Positions 8,049 through 17,580 of a stretch of DNA of 64,000 bases are shown one piece after another. Both the position numbers and the translations under genes were made by a program. A model generated the notes under the pieces. It did no database searches. It was not told the DNA's origin and saw only the letters and a list, made by a program, of their open reading frames with translations. The DNA is from Algoriphagus marinus (GTDB taxonomy: Bacteria; Bacteroidota; Bacteroidia; Cytophagales; Cyclobacteriaceae): assembly GCF_001936475.1 (NCBI RefSeq), contig NZ_MSPQ01000010.1, forward strand, positions 124,001-188,000. The letters run 5' to 3'. The first letter of the stretch is position 1. Each line of letters opens with the position of its first letter.

Positions 8049-9338
8049 ATGAAGGTATTAATGTTTGGGTGGGAATTTCCACCACATATTTCAGGAGGCC
8101 TAGGTACAGCTTGCTACGGCTTAGTAAAAGGAATGGTTCACCATAAGCAAGAAGTCATTTTTGTTGTCCCAAAACTTTGGGGTGATGAAGAACAAATGGC
8201 CGATTTTGTGAATGCCAGTGATATTTCTATTGACTACCGGGAGAAAAAATTTAAATCTATTTGGAAAAATCTTACCTACCTGGAAGTTAGCAGTTTCTTG
8301 GTACCCTATCTTGGCCCGGAAGAGTACCAAAAATTCACTGATTATGCTATCCATGATCGAGCAGATGTGGATGAAAGTATTTTCACAACCAAATATGAAT
8401 TCAGTGGAAAGTATGGGAAAAATCTTCTGGAAGAGGTTTCTCGATACGCACTTACTGGAGCCCAAATTGCTCGAGATCGAAGTGACTTCGATATCATTCA
8501 CGCCCACGACTGGCTGTCATTCCCGGCAGGAATTGCTGCTAAAGAAATAAGCGGTAAACCTTTGGTAGCACACGTACATGCTACTGAATTTGATCGATCA
8601 GGTCAATCTGTAAACAAACCGGTATACGAAATCGAAAGAGCTGGTATGCATGCTGCAGATCACGTTTGCGCAGTAAGTCAACTGACTAAAAACATTATTA
8701 TTGATAAGTATGGAGTTCCTGCACATAAGATCAGTGTATTGCACAATGCAGTGCTGGATGCCTCTATAATCAAATCTACCTACAACAAAAAAGTCCCTGA
8801 GAAAATAGTGACATTCTTAGGTAGAATCACTTTTCAGAAAGGTCCTGAATACTTCGTAGAAGCAGCAAAGAAAGTGCTCGAAAGAGATCCTAACGTGCGC
8901 TTTGTGATGGCTGGCTCTGGAGACCTACTGAACAGAATGATCGACCGAGTTGCAGAACTTCGGATTGCTGACAAGTTTCATTTTACGGGCTTCTTGAAAG
9001 GAGATGACGTAGATCACATGTATGCAATCAGTGATGTGTATGTTATGCCATCAGTTTCAGAACCATTTGGCATTTCTCCTTTAGAGGCAGTTAGGCATAA
9101 TACACCTGTAATCATCTCCAAGCAATCAGGAGTAGCAGAGGTACTTGACAATGCAATCAAAGTTGACTTTTGGGATATTGATTCAATGGCAGATGCCACT
9201 TTTGCACTACTTCACTATGAAGGCATTTCCAAAATGTTCAAAGAGTTGGGTACTGAAGAATTGAAAAAATTGAAATGGGAGCATGTGGCTGCCAAACTTG
9301 TCACCATCTATCAAAAAATATTAGCTGAGAAATCATGA
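8049..9338 (+). CDS. Glycosyltransferase family 4 (glycogen-synthase-like)
   Basis: This 429-residue GT-B enzyme starts MKVLMFGWEFPPHISGGLGTA, with the GG loop that binds the sugar-nucleotide donor in starch and glycogen synthases and GT4 enzymes. The C-terminal domain has FLGRITFQKGPEYF and the E-x7-E motif in SEPFGISPLEAV. It follows the debranching gene by 10 bp and overlaps the GH57 gene by four bases, so all three are one transcript. By context it probably elongates alpha-1,4-glucan; donor (ADP- or UDP-glucose) cannot be read from the sequence. Confidence 0.85.
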   Translation: MKVLMFGWEFPPHISGGLGTACYGLVKGMVHHKQEVIFVVPKLWGDEEQMADFVNASDISIDYREKKFKSIWKNLTYLEVSSFLVPYLGPEEYQKFTDYAIHDRADVDESIFTTKYEFSGKYGKNLLEEVSRYALTGAQIARDRSDFDIIHAHDWLSFPAGIAAKEISGKPLVAHVHATEFDRSGQSVNKPVYEIERAGMHAADHVCAVSQLTKNIIIDKYGVPAHKISVLHNAVLDASIIKSTYNKKVPEKIVTFLGRITFQKGPEYFVEAAKKVLERDPNVRFVMAGSGDLLNRMIDRVAELRIADKFHFTGFLKGDDVDHMYAISDVYVMPSVSEPFGISPLEAVRHNTPVIISKQSGVAEVLDNAIKVDFWDIDSMADATFALLHYEGISKMFKELGTEELKKLKWEHVAAKLVTIYQKILAEKS

Positions 9339-10546
9339 GAACTATCTGTTTTTACTTCCAGGTGCACCAACCTTATCGTTTAAAACCTTATCGTTTTTTT
9401 GACATTGGTGAGGATCATCATTATTGGGATGACTTCCTAAACAGAAGTGTGATGCGAAGAGTAGCTCAAAAATGCTACTTGCCGATGAACGCACTTCTTT
9501 TAGAACTGATCAACAAGTATGATGGTGGTTTCAAAATCTGTTTTTCAATGTCTGGAACATTCCTTGATCAGATGGAATCCTATGCTCCTGATGTACTTGA
9601 AAGCTTTCGGAAATTAGTTGATACAGGACATGTAGAACTATTAAATGAAACTAATGGGCACTCACTTGCTTCTCTGAAAAGTAAGAATGAGTTTAAGACT
9701 ATGGTGAGAGATCACCAGGAGAAAATAAAAAAACTTTTCAATGGCTATACTCCAAAGGTCTTTCGTAATACGGAATTGATCTATTCAGATCAAATAGGAG
9801 AAATGATCGCAGAGATGGGTTTTGAGGCAACACTGACAGAAGGTGCTAAGCATATCTTGGGCTGGAAAAGCCCCAACTATGTGTATTGCAATAGTATTGA
9901 GCCAAAATTGAAAGTCCTTTTAAAGAATTTCCAACTAAGTGATGATATCGCATTCCGTTTTGGAAATAAGACCTGGGCTGATTATCCATTGACGACGGAT
10001 AAGTTTGTAAAATGGATCAATAATGTGCCTCAATCAGAGGAGGTAATTAATCTCTTCATGGATTACGAGACCTTCGGAGAGCATCAGTGGGCAGAAACAG
10101 GAATTTTTGAATTCATGAAGCACTTACCGGAGGCAGTTTTTAAGCATACCAATTATGGTTTCTCAACTCCTTCCGAAGTGGTAGCTAAAGTTCCTCCGAT
10201 AGGTAAAATCCATGTTCCTACGCCTATATCTTGGGCCGATGAAGAGCGGGACTTAACCGCTTGGCTGGGCAACGATCTTCAGGATGAAGCATTTGGCAAG
10301 CTCTATGAATTAGAGAAAATGGTCAATCAAATCGACGATGCAGAAATTAAGCGCGATTGGACTTACCTCCAGACTTCGGATCATTTCTACTACATGTGTA
10401 CGAAGTTCTTTTCTGACGGAGATATTCACTCTTACTTCAGTCCTTATGATTCTCCTTACGATGCGTTCATCAACTATATGAATGTGTTAAGTGATTTCGT
10501 GCTGAGGCTTAAAGAAAAATTAAAAGAACAAGAGGCAGAAGCCTAG
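9335..10546 (+). CDS. Glycoside hydrolase family 57 protein
   Basis: This 403-residue enzyme carries the GH57 conserved regions: HQPYR (11-15), GHVELLNETNGHS (99-110), FRNTELIYSD with the presumed nucleophile Glu147, and FMDYETFGEHQW with the presumed acid/base Asp243. Family members are retaining alpha-amylases, 4-alpha-glucanotransferases or branching enzymes. At about 400 residues it is short compared with the 500-700 residues of characterised branching enzymes and matches the compact Bacteroidota alpha-amylase-like form. It has no signal peptide, so it acts in the cytoplasm with its two operon partners, and a terminator follows at once. Confidence 0.9.
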   Translation: MRTICFYFQVHQPYRLKPYRFFDIGEDHHYWDDFLNRSVMRRVAQKCYLPMNALLLELINKYDGGFKICFSMSGTFLDQMESYAPDVLESFRKLVDTGHVELLNETNGHSLASLKSKNEFKTMVRDHQEKIKKLFNGYTPKVFRNTELIYSDQIGEMIAEMGFEATLTEGAKHILGWKSPNYVYCNSIEPKLKVLLKNFQLSDDIAFRFGNKTWADYPLTTDKFVKWINNVPQSEEVINLFMDYETFGEHQWAETGIFEFMKHLPEAVFKHTNYGFSTPSEVVAKVPPIGKIHVPTPISWADEERDLTAWLGNDLQDEAFGKLYELEKMVNQIDDAEIKRDWTYLQTSDHFYYMCTKFFSDGDIHSYFSPYDSPYDAFINYMNVLSDFVLRLKEKLKEQEAEA

Positions 10547-10550
10547 AAAA

Positions 10551-10577
10551 AAGACCGGTTTAGCCGGTCTTTTTTTA
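10551..10577 (+). terminator. Rho-independent terminator after the glycogen operon
   Basis: The stem AAGACCGG / CCGGTCTT with a five-base loop is followed by a run of T. The remaining 260 bp up to the next gene are AT-rich and show no other clear structure. Confidence 0.85.
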
Positions 10578-10839
10578 TTGGTGTTCATCTCATTCAATAT
10601 GCCGATTTTGGAGCTGAAGTAGATTTTTTTCATAGGGCATTTGTCGTATTTTCAGGATAAACTAATTGTTAGGTTTTGTCAAAAATTAATTTCAACCATT
10701 TGATTTAAAGTCTTTTAAATGTTTTTTTTTGATTATTTAGAAATTCTGTGGTTCTGATAACAAGTTTACTTTTCAACTATTTGTAGCCTATTTTGGAAGA
10801 AAAAACGATCATAATTTTCTAATTCTAACATTGACTACA

Positions 10840-11925
10840 ATGAAAACATCACTAATAACCATTCTCTTCGTTTTATTGGGGTTATTCCAGCCAGCAGATC
10901 CTTACATCTCTTCAAAAGATTACGATGTAAACGCCTTTCACAGAAACAAACAATCTTCGAAATCTCCAAAGCGAGTTTACATCCAAAAATTCCGCGCCTT
11001 ATTCGAGGTTTATGAAGAGGCTTCTGCCAGTACATCAGGGTCTAAAAACGAACGTGCAAATCGTACTACAACTGTTTCAGGAACCAAAACAAGTATGGGT
11101 GTTCAGTTGAGTGGAGTGGATATTCCTGATTTTCAAAAAATAGTAGATGAAGCTTATGCTGATTTTGTAGCACAGCTGGAAGCAGATGGTTTTGAAATAA
11201 TCACAGCTGACGAAGCAGGAAAGACAGATTATTATTCTGGTTATGAAAAAGTGAAAGGCGGAGCCTCATCTACAGATCAAGCAACAGGGTACGTCATGGT
11301 CACTCCTACAGGCTATGATTATTGGGTGAAAGGAATTTCAAATAGTGGTCGAGAAAAAGGAACATTCGTTGATACCAGTTCAAAACTTTCACAAGACTTA
11401 AATGATGCCTATGTAGCGGAAGCAACATTTATTTTTCCTTTTGTCAATTTGGATGCAAGTTCAACCAGCTTTGCAAATTATGCATCATCAAAAGTGAAGG
11501 CCGATATTAATCTAAGATTAGCCGCTGCGGTCGGAACTCAAGATAACGAACAAATGAGTTTAGGGAAATTTGCCAAAGGTTTTACTACCTCACCTACTCA
11601 GGGACGGTTAGCTTCCCAAGTTCGCTTTGTGGCAGGTCATATGGCTAGTTCACCGCTTTTCGATTCCAGTACAGGTCTCAAAAGGGATGTGTATTTTGGC
11701 GGAGTCTTTAAAGAAGACAAGCTGGTAGAAGTGACTTCAGCAGAAGTAGCTACTTTCAGTAAGACTGCTTATCCACAATTAGTTATGGTTTCGGGCGGAG
11801 AATTAAATTTAGCATCACATTATGTGGCTTGCGATACCGAGACCTACCTCACTGCTGCCAAAGGATCGATTCAAGAGCTGATTGGAAGTGGAATCTATAA
11901 TTTCAAGACTCTTGTGAAGGACTAG
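10840..11925 (+). CDS. Exported protein of unknown function
   Basis: The product is about 361 residues, with a signal peptide (MKTSLITILFVLLGLFQPA) ahead of a soluble domain. The frame reaches an upstream TTG at 10831, but ATG 10840 gives the proper signal-peptide start. The mature part begins with a linker rich in Ser, Lys and Asn, followed by alternating strand-like segments and a Ser/Thr/Gly-rich stretch (SASTSGSKNER). There is no lipobox, sorting domain or recognised catalytic motif. It stands alone between two terminators. I do not recognise the family; a periplasmic or secreted role is all the sequence supports. Confidence 0.65.
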   Translation: MKTSLITILFVLLGLFQPADPYISSKDYDVNAFHRNKQSSKSPKRVYIQKFRALFEVYEEASASTSGSKNERANRTTTVSGTKTSMGVQLSGVDIPDFQKIVDEAYADFVAQLEADGFEIITADEAGKTDYYSGYEKVKGGASSTDQATGYVMVTPTGYDYWVKGISNSGREKGTFVDTSSKLSQDLNDAYVAEATFIFPFVNLDASSTSFANYASSKVKADINLRLAAAVGTQDNEQMSLGKFAKGFTTSPTQGRLASQVRFVAGHMASSPLFDSSTGLKRDVYFGGVFKEDKLVEVTSAEVATFSKTAYPQLVMVSGGELNLASHYVACDTETYLTAAKGSIQELIGSGIYNFKTLVKD

Positions 11926-11941
11926 ATGCTCTCCTTCTCTA

Positions 11942-11982
11942 AAAAGCAAAAGGCTGGAAAAATTTTCCAGCCTTTTGCTTTT
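11942..11982. terminator. Bidirectional terminator
   Basis: A 41-base inverted repeat centred on 11962 (arm AAAAGCAAAAGGCTGGAAAA) with A and T runs at both ends separates the exported unknown from the convergent panB. Confidence 0.85.
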
Positions 11983-11996
11983 GTCCGATCTGAAGC

Positions 11997-12818
11997 TTAA
12001 TAACTCTCTCCTTCGTTCGGAAAATCCTGGCTTTTCACATCCTTGATATAATTCGTAAAGGCCTCCATCATGACCCCTTGCAAATCGGCATACTGCCGTA
12101 AAAATCTTGGCTTGAATTCTTGAGTGATTCCTAACATATCATGCATTACCAAAACCTGACCATCTACTCCGCCTCCAGCACCAATACCAATCACAGGTAT
12201 AGAAACAGTCTGAGCCACCTGTGTTGCTAACTCAGCGGGTATTTTTTCCAAAACAATCGCAAAGCATCCACATGCCTCAAGAATTTTGGCATCCTCCAGG
12301 AGTTTGTTTGCCTCTGCCTCTTCCTTTGCCCGAACGGTATAAGTACCAAATTTATAAATTGACTGTGGAGTCAATCCTAAATGCCCCATCACAGGAACTC
12401 CAGCGCTGAGGATACGAATCACGGATTCTTTGATTTCTGCTCCGCCCTCCACCTTGACTGCGTGCGCACCAGATTCTTTCATAATCCGGATTGCAGATCG
12501 TAATGCCTCAGAACTATTGCCCTGATAATTTCCAAAAGGAATATCCACCACGATAAATGATCGCTTCACTGCTCTCACGACTGCAGATGCATGATAAATC
12601 ATCTGATCCAAGGTGATCGGAAGGGTAGTTTCATGACCTGCCATTACATTGGAGGCGGAGTCCCCTACTAGGATAATATCAATACCTGCAGCATCCACGA
12701 TTTTGGCCATCGAATAATCATAGGCCGTCAGCATGGAAATCTTCTCTCCACGATCCTTCATTTCCTGGAGTATATGTGTAGTGATTCGCTTTATTGTAGC
12801 GGAAGAATAAACTGACAT
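11997..12818 (-). CDS. panB: 3-methyl-2-oxobutanoate hydroxymethyltransferase
   Basis: This 273-residue enzyme transfers a hydroxymethyl group from methylene-tetrahydrofolate to ketoisovalerate, the first committed step of pantothenate and CoA synthesis. Recognisable parts are [38 protein letters not shown] (metal and substrate site), the central KVEGG and the late [19 protein letters not shown]. The length is normal for the family. It lies 4 bp downstream of the phosphoribosyltransferase gene in a minus-strand run. No panC or panD is visible in the window. Confidence 0.95.
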   Translation of the reverse strand: MSVYSSATIKRITTHILQEMKDRGEKISMLTAYDYSMAKIVDAAGIDIILVGDSASNVMAGHETTLPITLDQMIYHASAVVRAVKRSFIVVDIPFGNYQGNSSEALRSAIRIMKESGAHAVKVEGGAEIKESVIRILSAGVPVMGHLGLTPQSIYKFGTYTVRAKEEAEANKLLEDAKILEACGCFAIVLEKIPAELATQVAQTVSIPVIGIGAGGGVDGQVLVMHDMLGITQEFKPRFLRQYADLQGVMMEAFTNYIKDVKSQDFPNEGESY

Positions 12819-12822
12819 AAGG

Positions 12823-13317
12823 CTAGTGGAGATGTACGGAATAATTGTTTTCGGTAGAAAAGTCTACGCGAATATGCTCATTGAAGGTAGTAGAAAGCTC
12901 ATATCCCGTGTAATCAGGCCGAATTGGAAACAAGCCGTGACTACGGTTAACCAATACTGCAACTTCCATTTTATACAACTCTTTGTCTAAAAATGGTTTC
13001 ATCGCATATGCAAGTGTTTTTCCAGTATTCAGGACATCATCCACAATCAGTAAGGTTTTCCCTTGTAGATCGATGTTTTTAGAAAGCTTTACTTCAGCCT
13101 CCGCAAGATTAGATTTATCCAAGATCACTTCCACTTCCTCCACTTTCAAAGGGGATATAGCTTGAAGTTCTTTTGCTAAAAGATCTGCCAATGTCATCCC
13201 CATACCGGAAATACCAGCTAAAACGACCGCTTTAGAACCGAGATTTCTTTCATAAATCTCATAAGCCATTCGAGTGATTTTCTTCTTGATTTGCTCGTGA
13301 TTGAGTACTTCGCTCAT
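12823..13317 (-). CDS. Type I phosphoribosyltransferase, PyrR-like
   Basis: The 164-residue protein has the PRPP-binding loop [14 protein letters not shown] (about residues 89-102) diagnostic of type I phosphoribosyltransferases. Its size and the strand order before and after the loop resemble PyrR, the bifunctional uracil phosphoribosyltransferase and pyrimidine attenuation regulator. Whether it regulates anything cannot be seen; no PyrR-type anti-antiterminator is evident near pyrC in this window. It is followed closely by panB and probably shares its transcript. Confidence 0.75.
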   Translation of the reverse strand: MSEVLNHEQIKKKITRMAYEIYERNLGSKAVVLAGISGMGMTLADLLAKELQAISPLKVEEVEVILDKSNLAEAEVKLSKNIDLQGKTLLIVDDVLNTGKTLAYAMKPFLDKELYKMEVAVLVNRSHGLFPIRPDYTGYELSTTFNEHIRVDFSTENNYSVHLH

Positions 13318-13376
13318 AATTCTTTTAAAAATGAAAATTAAGTATTTATGTGCGGATTCAAAATTTAATCCGTCTG

Positions 13377-14300
13377 CTATCTACGGTTATCCTCTTCATT
13401 TAGAATATTCAGATAGCTTTGGTAGCGGTATGGATGAATAAAGCCTTCTTCCAATTTTTGCAAAACCACACATCCGGGCTCATTCACATGCTGGCAGTTG
13501 TTGTATTTGCATTGACCAAGATACTTCCGCATTTCAGGGAAATAATGAGAAAGTTCATTATCCTCTATATCCAATATTCCAAACTCTTTAATTCCTGGAG
13601 TATCGATTAGACTTCCCTCATATTCCAATGGAAAAAGCTCAGCAAATGTAGTCGTATGAACCCCTTTATCACTAAAGGAGGATATCTCTTTGGTACTCTG
13701 TGCTGCTTTAGGAATCAATGCATTTAGCAAGGTTGATTTACCTACCCCGGAATGACCGGAAATAAGCGTTGTTTTTCCCTCTAGAAATGGTTGAAAAAGT
13801 TCTTTAGGGTTTTCAGTGTAGAGTGCTGATACTTCAATTACTTTATAGCCAAGTGGCTCATAAATTTCATGAATATCCAACAACCAATCTTCGGCGGATT
13901 CTCCAGACAATAAGTCCATTTTATTGACCACAAGGATGGCCGGGATTCTAAAACTTTCTGTACTCACCAAAAACCGATCAATGAATCCCAAAGAAGTTCG
14001 TGGATTTTTCATGGTAATTACCAGCATTGCCTGATCTATATTACTTGCAATAATATGTGAGAAATGCTGCTTTCGTGTAGACTTTCGGATAACATAATTT
14101 TCGCGAGGAAGAATCTCATTAATAACCGCAGTATCTTGATTTTCCTCCTTTTCCATTTCCACCCAATCTCCTACGGCTATTGGATTAGTCAACTTCAGTT
14201 CATCTTGCTTAAACTTCCCTTTTAGCCTTGCAGAAACTAAACTTGAATCTGTCTGAACAATATACCAGCTCCCGGTAGATTTGATTACTCTTCCTTTCAT
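13377..14300 (-). CDS. rsgA: Ribosome small-subunit-dependent GTPase A
   Basis: This 307-residue circularly permuted GTPase has its motifs in the expected shuffled order: NKMD (G4, 126-129), GHSGVGKST (G1, 182-190) and DTPG (G3, about 234). It has an N-terminal OB fold and a C-terminal zinc-binding segment C-x4-5-C-x-H-x5-C (CKYNNCQHVNEPGC). RsgA checks and releases late 30S ribosome intermediates. The start overlaps the stop of waaA by four bases (ATGA), indicating co-translation. Confidence 0.95.
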   Translation of the reverse strand: MKGRVIKSTGSWYIVQTDSSLVSARLKGKFKQDELKLTNPIAVGDWVEMEKEENQDTAVINEILPRENYVIRKSTRKQHFSHIIASNIDQAMLVITMKNPRTSLGFIDRFLVSTESFRIPAILVVNKMDLLSGESAEDWLLDIHEIYEPLGYKVIEVSALYTENPKELFQPFLEGKTTLISGHSGVGKSTLLNALIPKAAQSTKEISSFSDKGVHTTTFAELFPLEYEGSLIDTPGIKEFGILDIEDNELSHYFPEMRKYLGQCKYNNCQHVNEPGCVVLQKLEEGFIHPYRYQSYLNILNEEDNRR

Positions 14301-15538
14301 AATTTGTTTTTTAAGCTGATTTGGGATACTATTTTGGCTGCAGCTCCTCTATTTGCATCCACCCAGTCCATTGCAGAATCTTGACTTTTTCTATAATATT
14401 CAGAGTTTTGAAGATTCTCGAATACACTATTTAATTCCTCAAAATCTGCTACTTCGAAACCACAACCTTGCATTTGACTCTGAGTTGCTTCCGGGAATTT
14501 GGATTCTTTTTTCAACTTTCCAAAAATTACCGGCGCCCCAAAAGCAATCGGCTCCAATATATTATGAAGACCTTTCCCAAAGGCACCTCCCACGTAGGCC
14601 ACCTTAGCAAACTGGTAAAGTGAACTTAGCATTCCGATATTATCTATAAATAGAACCTGGTAATCTACACTCTTATCCCAATCCGAATACCGAACACTTG
14701 ACGCCTTAATTTTCGCTGCCCAATCTGCCATAGGCCCCGAATCAAGCGAATGAGGTGCTATTATCCATCGATAATCTGGGTTTGAATTAATCAAGGGAAT
14801 TAACAAACTCATATCCTCCTCCCAGATAGATCCAGCCACCAAAACAGGTTTCTCTCCCTTCCATCTTTTGATATCCTCAAAAGTTTTAGGCTCCCTTGCT
14901 ATCTCCACAACTCGATCAAATCGAGTATCTCCAGCCAGTATCCCATTCTTATAATCTATTGACTGAAGTAAGTCAATACTATTTTGATTTTGAGTGAAAA
15001 TCTGATCAAAGAAGAAAAGTAAATTCCTGAAAAATGGAATCCCTTTAAAATAAATTTGGTCTGAACGAAAAGAAGCTGAAATCAGATAAAGCGGGATTTT
15101 TCGAGTTTTAATTGCGCTTAAGTGATGATACCACAGATCGTATTTGACAAAAAACACTAAGTCAGGATTAAGTATTTGTACAAATTTTTCAGCATTTCGC
15201 TTACTATCGACGGGTAGATAGCTAATGAAATCTACTTCATGCTGCGGTTTCTTGATCACATGATCATAGCCAGAAGGACTAAAAAAACTAACAACAATCT
15301 GATAGTCCGGAGAGACTCTTTTCAATGATTCAATTACGGGTCGTGCCTGCTCATATTCCCCAAGTGAGGAGACATGAAACCATACCGTTTTGGAAGATTT
15401 ACCTTCTTTGAATTTACTTAACTTCTCAAACAGGCTTTTGCGACCATTTAAAAAATGAGCTATCCGGGGAATCATAAGCGCTGCCAAAGGCAGAAACAAG
15501 CGTGCTAATAAAATCCCAAACCGATAAATCAATTTCAT
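14297..15538 (-). CDS. waaA: 3-deoxy-D-manno-octulosonic acid (Kdo) transferase
   Basis: About 413 residues. The enzyme adds Kdo to lipid A precursor at the inner membrane. It has an N-terminal membrane anchor (MKLIYRFGILLARLFLPLAAL), the GT30 segment VWFHVSSLGEYEQARPVI with its conserved catalytic Glu, and the C-terminal donor site AYVGGAFGKGLHNILEP. The frame extends nine codons upstream to 15565, but the Met at 15538 fits the family start. It is upstream of and overlaps rsgA. The gene shows that the cell makes Kdo-containing lipopolysaccharide. Confidence 0.93.
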   Translation of the reverse strand: MKLIYRFGILLARLFLPLAALMIPRIAHFLNGRKSLFEKLSKFKEGKSSKTVWFHVSSLGEYEQARPVIESLKRVSPDYQIVVSFFSPSGYDHVIKKPQHEVDFISYLPVDSKRNAEKFVQILNPDLVFFVKYDLWYHHLSAIKTRKIPLYLISASFRSDQIYFKGIPFFRNLLFFFDQIFTQNQNSIDLLQSIDYKNGILAGDTRFDRVVEIAREPKTFEDIKRWKGEKPVLVAGSIWEEDMSLLIPLINSNPDYRWIIAPHSLDSGPMADWAAKIKASSVRYSDWDKSVDYQVLFIDNIGMLSSLYQFAKVAYVGGAFGKGLHNILEPIAFGAPVIFGKLKKESKFPEATQSQMQGCGFEVADFEELNSVFENLQNSEYYRKSQDSAMDWVDANRGAAAKIVSQISLKNKL

Positions 15539-15721
15539 TTTCCAAAAGTAGACAATCAGAGGCAAAACCTATTTCATCAGCTTTTCCTTTCCCGCCAAAT
15601 TCCAAAGATTTTGTATTAATTCATGAAAAAAGATCTCAACTACATGCAATTCCTCCTAAAAATCAGTAATTTCAAAGCCCAAATTTTTCGTACCCTAATT
15701 TAGTCTTCCGTTCGATGTAAT

Positions 15722-16207
15722 ATGATTAAAGTGCTATTTGTATGTCTTGGAAATATCTGTAGATCGCCTTTGGCAGAGGCAATTTTCAATAAGAAAATTG
15801 AGGAGGCTGGAATTCACAACCAATTCAAATCAGATAGTGCTGGTACATCGGATTTTCATATCGGTGAGCTCCCTGACGAACGAACCATTAAGTGCGCGAG
15901 TAAACATAACCTTATAATTAAACATCGAGGAAGACAAGTCAACCGAACTGATTTAAGAGATTTTCATTACGTCATTGCGATGGATGACAGCAATCTACGA
16001 ACATTAAATAATCTCAAAGAGCGATTTGGTTTCCACACAAAACAGATTTATCTCATGAGGGATTTTGCCGAAGGAAGTGAGGGACAATCTGTACCGGACC
16101 CTTATTACGGAGGTGAAGAGGGGTTTGAAGAAATCTACACAATACTCGATGAATCAATAGAGGGGTTCTTAGGAAAAGTGATCCAAACTCATCAACTCTA
16201 TGTTTGA
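15722..16207 (+). CDS. Low-molecular-weight protein-tyrosine-phosphatase family protein
   Basis: The 161-residue protein has the P-loop C8-LGNIC-R14-S near its N-terminus (FVCLGNICRSPLAEAIF) and the general-acid segment VPDPYYGG near residue 129, both standard for LMW-PTP. Its last 8 bases overlap the fructosamine-kinase gene. In several unrelated bacteria an LMW-PTP homologue directly precedes a fructosamine/ribulosamine kinase, and there it is thought to act on phosphorylated sugars rather than on proteins. The same arrangement here suggests a deglycation-linked role over signalling; that is inference from context. Confidence 0.92.
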   Translation: MIKVLFVCLGNICRSPLAEAIFNKKIEEAGIHNQFKSDSAGTSDFHIGELPDERTIKCASKHNLIIKHRGRQVNRTDLRDFHYVIAMDDSNLRTLNNLKERFGFHTKQIYLMRDFAEGSEGQSVPDPYYGGEEGFEEIYTILDESIEGFLGKVIQTHQLYV

Positions 16208-17075
16208 TCTCAATGAGATCTACGAACAAGTACTTTTCGAATGCCTTGGAGCAGAGGCTACTTTAAAATCTGCATCACTAATTGCAGCCGGCAATCACAA
16301 TCAAGGAATCCAATTAAAATCTTCAATTGGAGCATTTTTCCTGAAATTAAATTTTGATCATGAGCGTGATATTCTAGCGAAAGAAGCAAATGGATTAAGA
16401 ATTCTCAAGAAATCGACATTTTTAAAAGTACCTGAAACCTATGGATCAGGTAGAATAGGTGATTATAACTACCTCCTTTCTGAATTTATTACCACGGGGA
16501 GATATCAACTTGATTATTGGGAAAACCTTGGGATTGGATTGGCTCATTTACATCTGACCGATTCGGATCAATTTGGTTTTGAAGAGGATAATTACATTGC
16601 TTCGATTCATCAAAAAAACAATCAATGCTCGAAATGGGCAGACTTTTTTATAGAACAAAGATTGGAACCACTGGCAGGAAAGGCCTATTTTGATAAATTA
16701 ATTCCGCTGGAGTTTCTGAAAAAATTTCAAGAGATCTACCCAAAGATCGAATCCATTTTTCCAGATGAAAAACCTGCTTTGCTTCATGGGGATCTCTGGT
16801 CAGGAAACGTACTTAGTAATTCTTCCGGAGAACCTTGTCTGATCGATCCCGCGGTTTATTTCGGTCATAGGGAAATGGACTTGGCTTTCAGCCGGCTTTT
16901 TGGAGGATTTGATTCGCTCTTTTATGAGGCTTATGAGTCGGTATTCCCTTTGGAACCTGGCTTTGATTCCAGAATGGGCATCTATAATCTCTACCCTTTG
17001 CTCGTTCATTTGAATCTTTTTGGATCTGCATATTTACCGGGAATAGAGCGAATCGTAAATCGTTTTGTAAAGTAA
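16200..17075 (+). CDS. Fructosamine/ribulosamine 3-kinase family protein
   Basis: This 291-residue kinase-like protein has the aminoglycoside-phosphotransferase-type catalytic loop LLHGDLWSGN (near residue 195) and the metal-binding CLIDPAVYFGHREMDLAF that specifically marks the FN3K family. Such enzymes phosphorylate ketosamines on glycated proteins so that the adduct falls off. Bacterial members usually prefer ribulosamines and erythrulosamines. It overlaps the LMW-PTP gene by 8 bases and is 2 bases from a GNAT acetyltransferase, so the three form an operon. Confidence 0.88.
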   Translation: MFDLNEIYEQVLFECLGAEATLKSASLIAAGNHNQGIQLKSSIGAFFLKLNFDHERDILAKEANGLRILKKSTFLKVPETYGSGRIGDYNYLLSEFITTGRYQLDYWENLGIGLAHLHLTDSDQFGFEEDNYIASIHQKNNQCSKWADFFIEQRLEPLAGKAYFDKLIPLEFLKKFQEIYPKIESIFPDEKPALLHGDLWSGNVLSNSSGEPCLIDPAVYFGHREMDLAFSRLFGGFDSLFYEAYESVFPLEPGFDSRMGIYNLYPLLVHLNLFGSAYLPGIERIVNRFVK

Positions 17076-17077
17076 TC

Positions 17078-17572
17078 ATGATCATTTTACGAAAGGCAGA
17101 AGTGGAAGATTTGGAAGAAATTCTAAAAATCAACAATCATGAAATCCTCCATTCGACGATCAATTATGACTTTGAAGCAAAAACTTTAAAGGAGCAAACC
17201 GACTGGTTTAACCAAAAAAATCTTGCCGGTTTCCCTGTCCTAGTTGCTGTTTCGCATGGGAAAATTGCAGGATTCGCGACTTACGGCACTTTCCGACCGA
17301 AACCCGGCTACCGTTTCACGGTAGAGCACTCTGTGTATTTAGGGGAAAATTTCCGGGGAAAAGGAATTGGGACTCTTTTACTGAGCGAACTGATAAAAAC
17401 TGCCAAAGAAGCTGGATTCCATACCATGATCGGGGGAATCGATAGCTCGAACCAGGGAAGCTATTTATTTCATCAAAAACTTGGATTCAAAGAAGTGGCC
17501 CGCTTCAGTGAAGTGGGCCATAAATTTGGTCGCTGGCTCGATATTATTTTTATGCAGCTTATCTTAGACTGA
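17078..17572 (+). CDS. GNAT N-acetyltransferase (phosphinothricin/L-amino-acid acetyltransferase-like)
   Basis: The 164-residue protein has the GNAT acetyl-CoA site V-x-L-x5-RGKGIGTLLL (FRGKGIGTLLLSELI, about residues 92-106) and the subfamily marks TYGTFRPKPGYRFTVEHSVYL and GFKEVARFSEVGHKFGRW, which resemble MnaT/Pat-type enzymes acetylating amino-acid analogues such as methionine sulfoximine. It is third in the LMW-PTP/FN3K operon. A link to detoxification of modified amino acids released from damaged proteins is plausible but unproven. Confidence 0.88.
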   Translation: MIILRKAEVEDLEEILKINNHEILHSTINYDFEAKTLKEQTDWFNQKNLAGFPVLVAVSHGKIAGFATYGTFRPKPGYRFTVEHSVYLGENFRGKGIGTLLLSELIKTAKEAGFHTMIGGIDSSNQGSYLFHQKLGFKEVARFSEVGHKFGRWLDIIFMQLILD

Positions 17573-17580
17573 TTCCCTGA

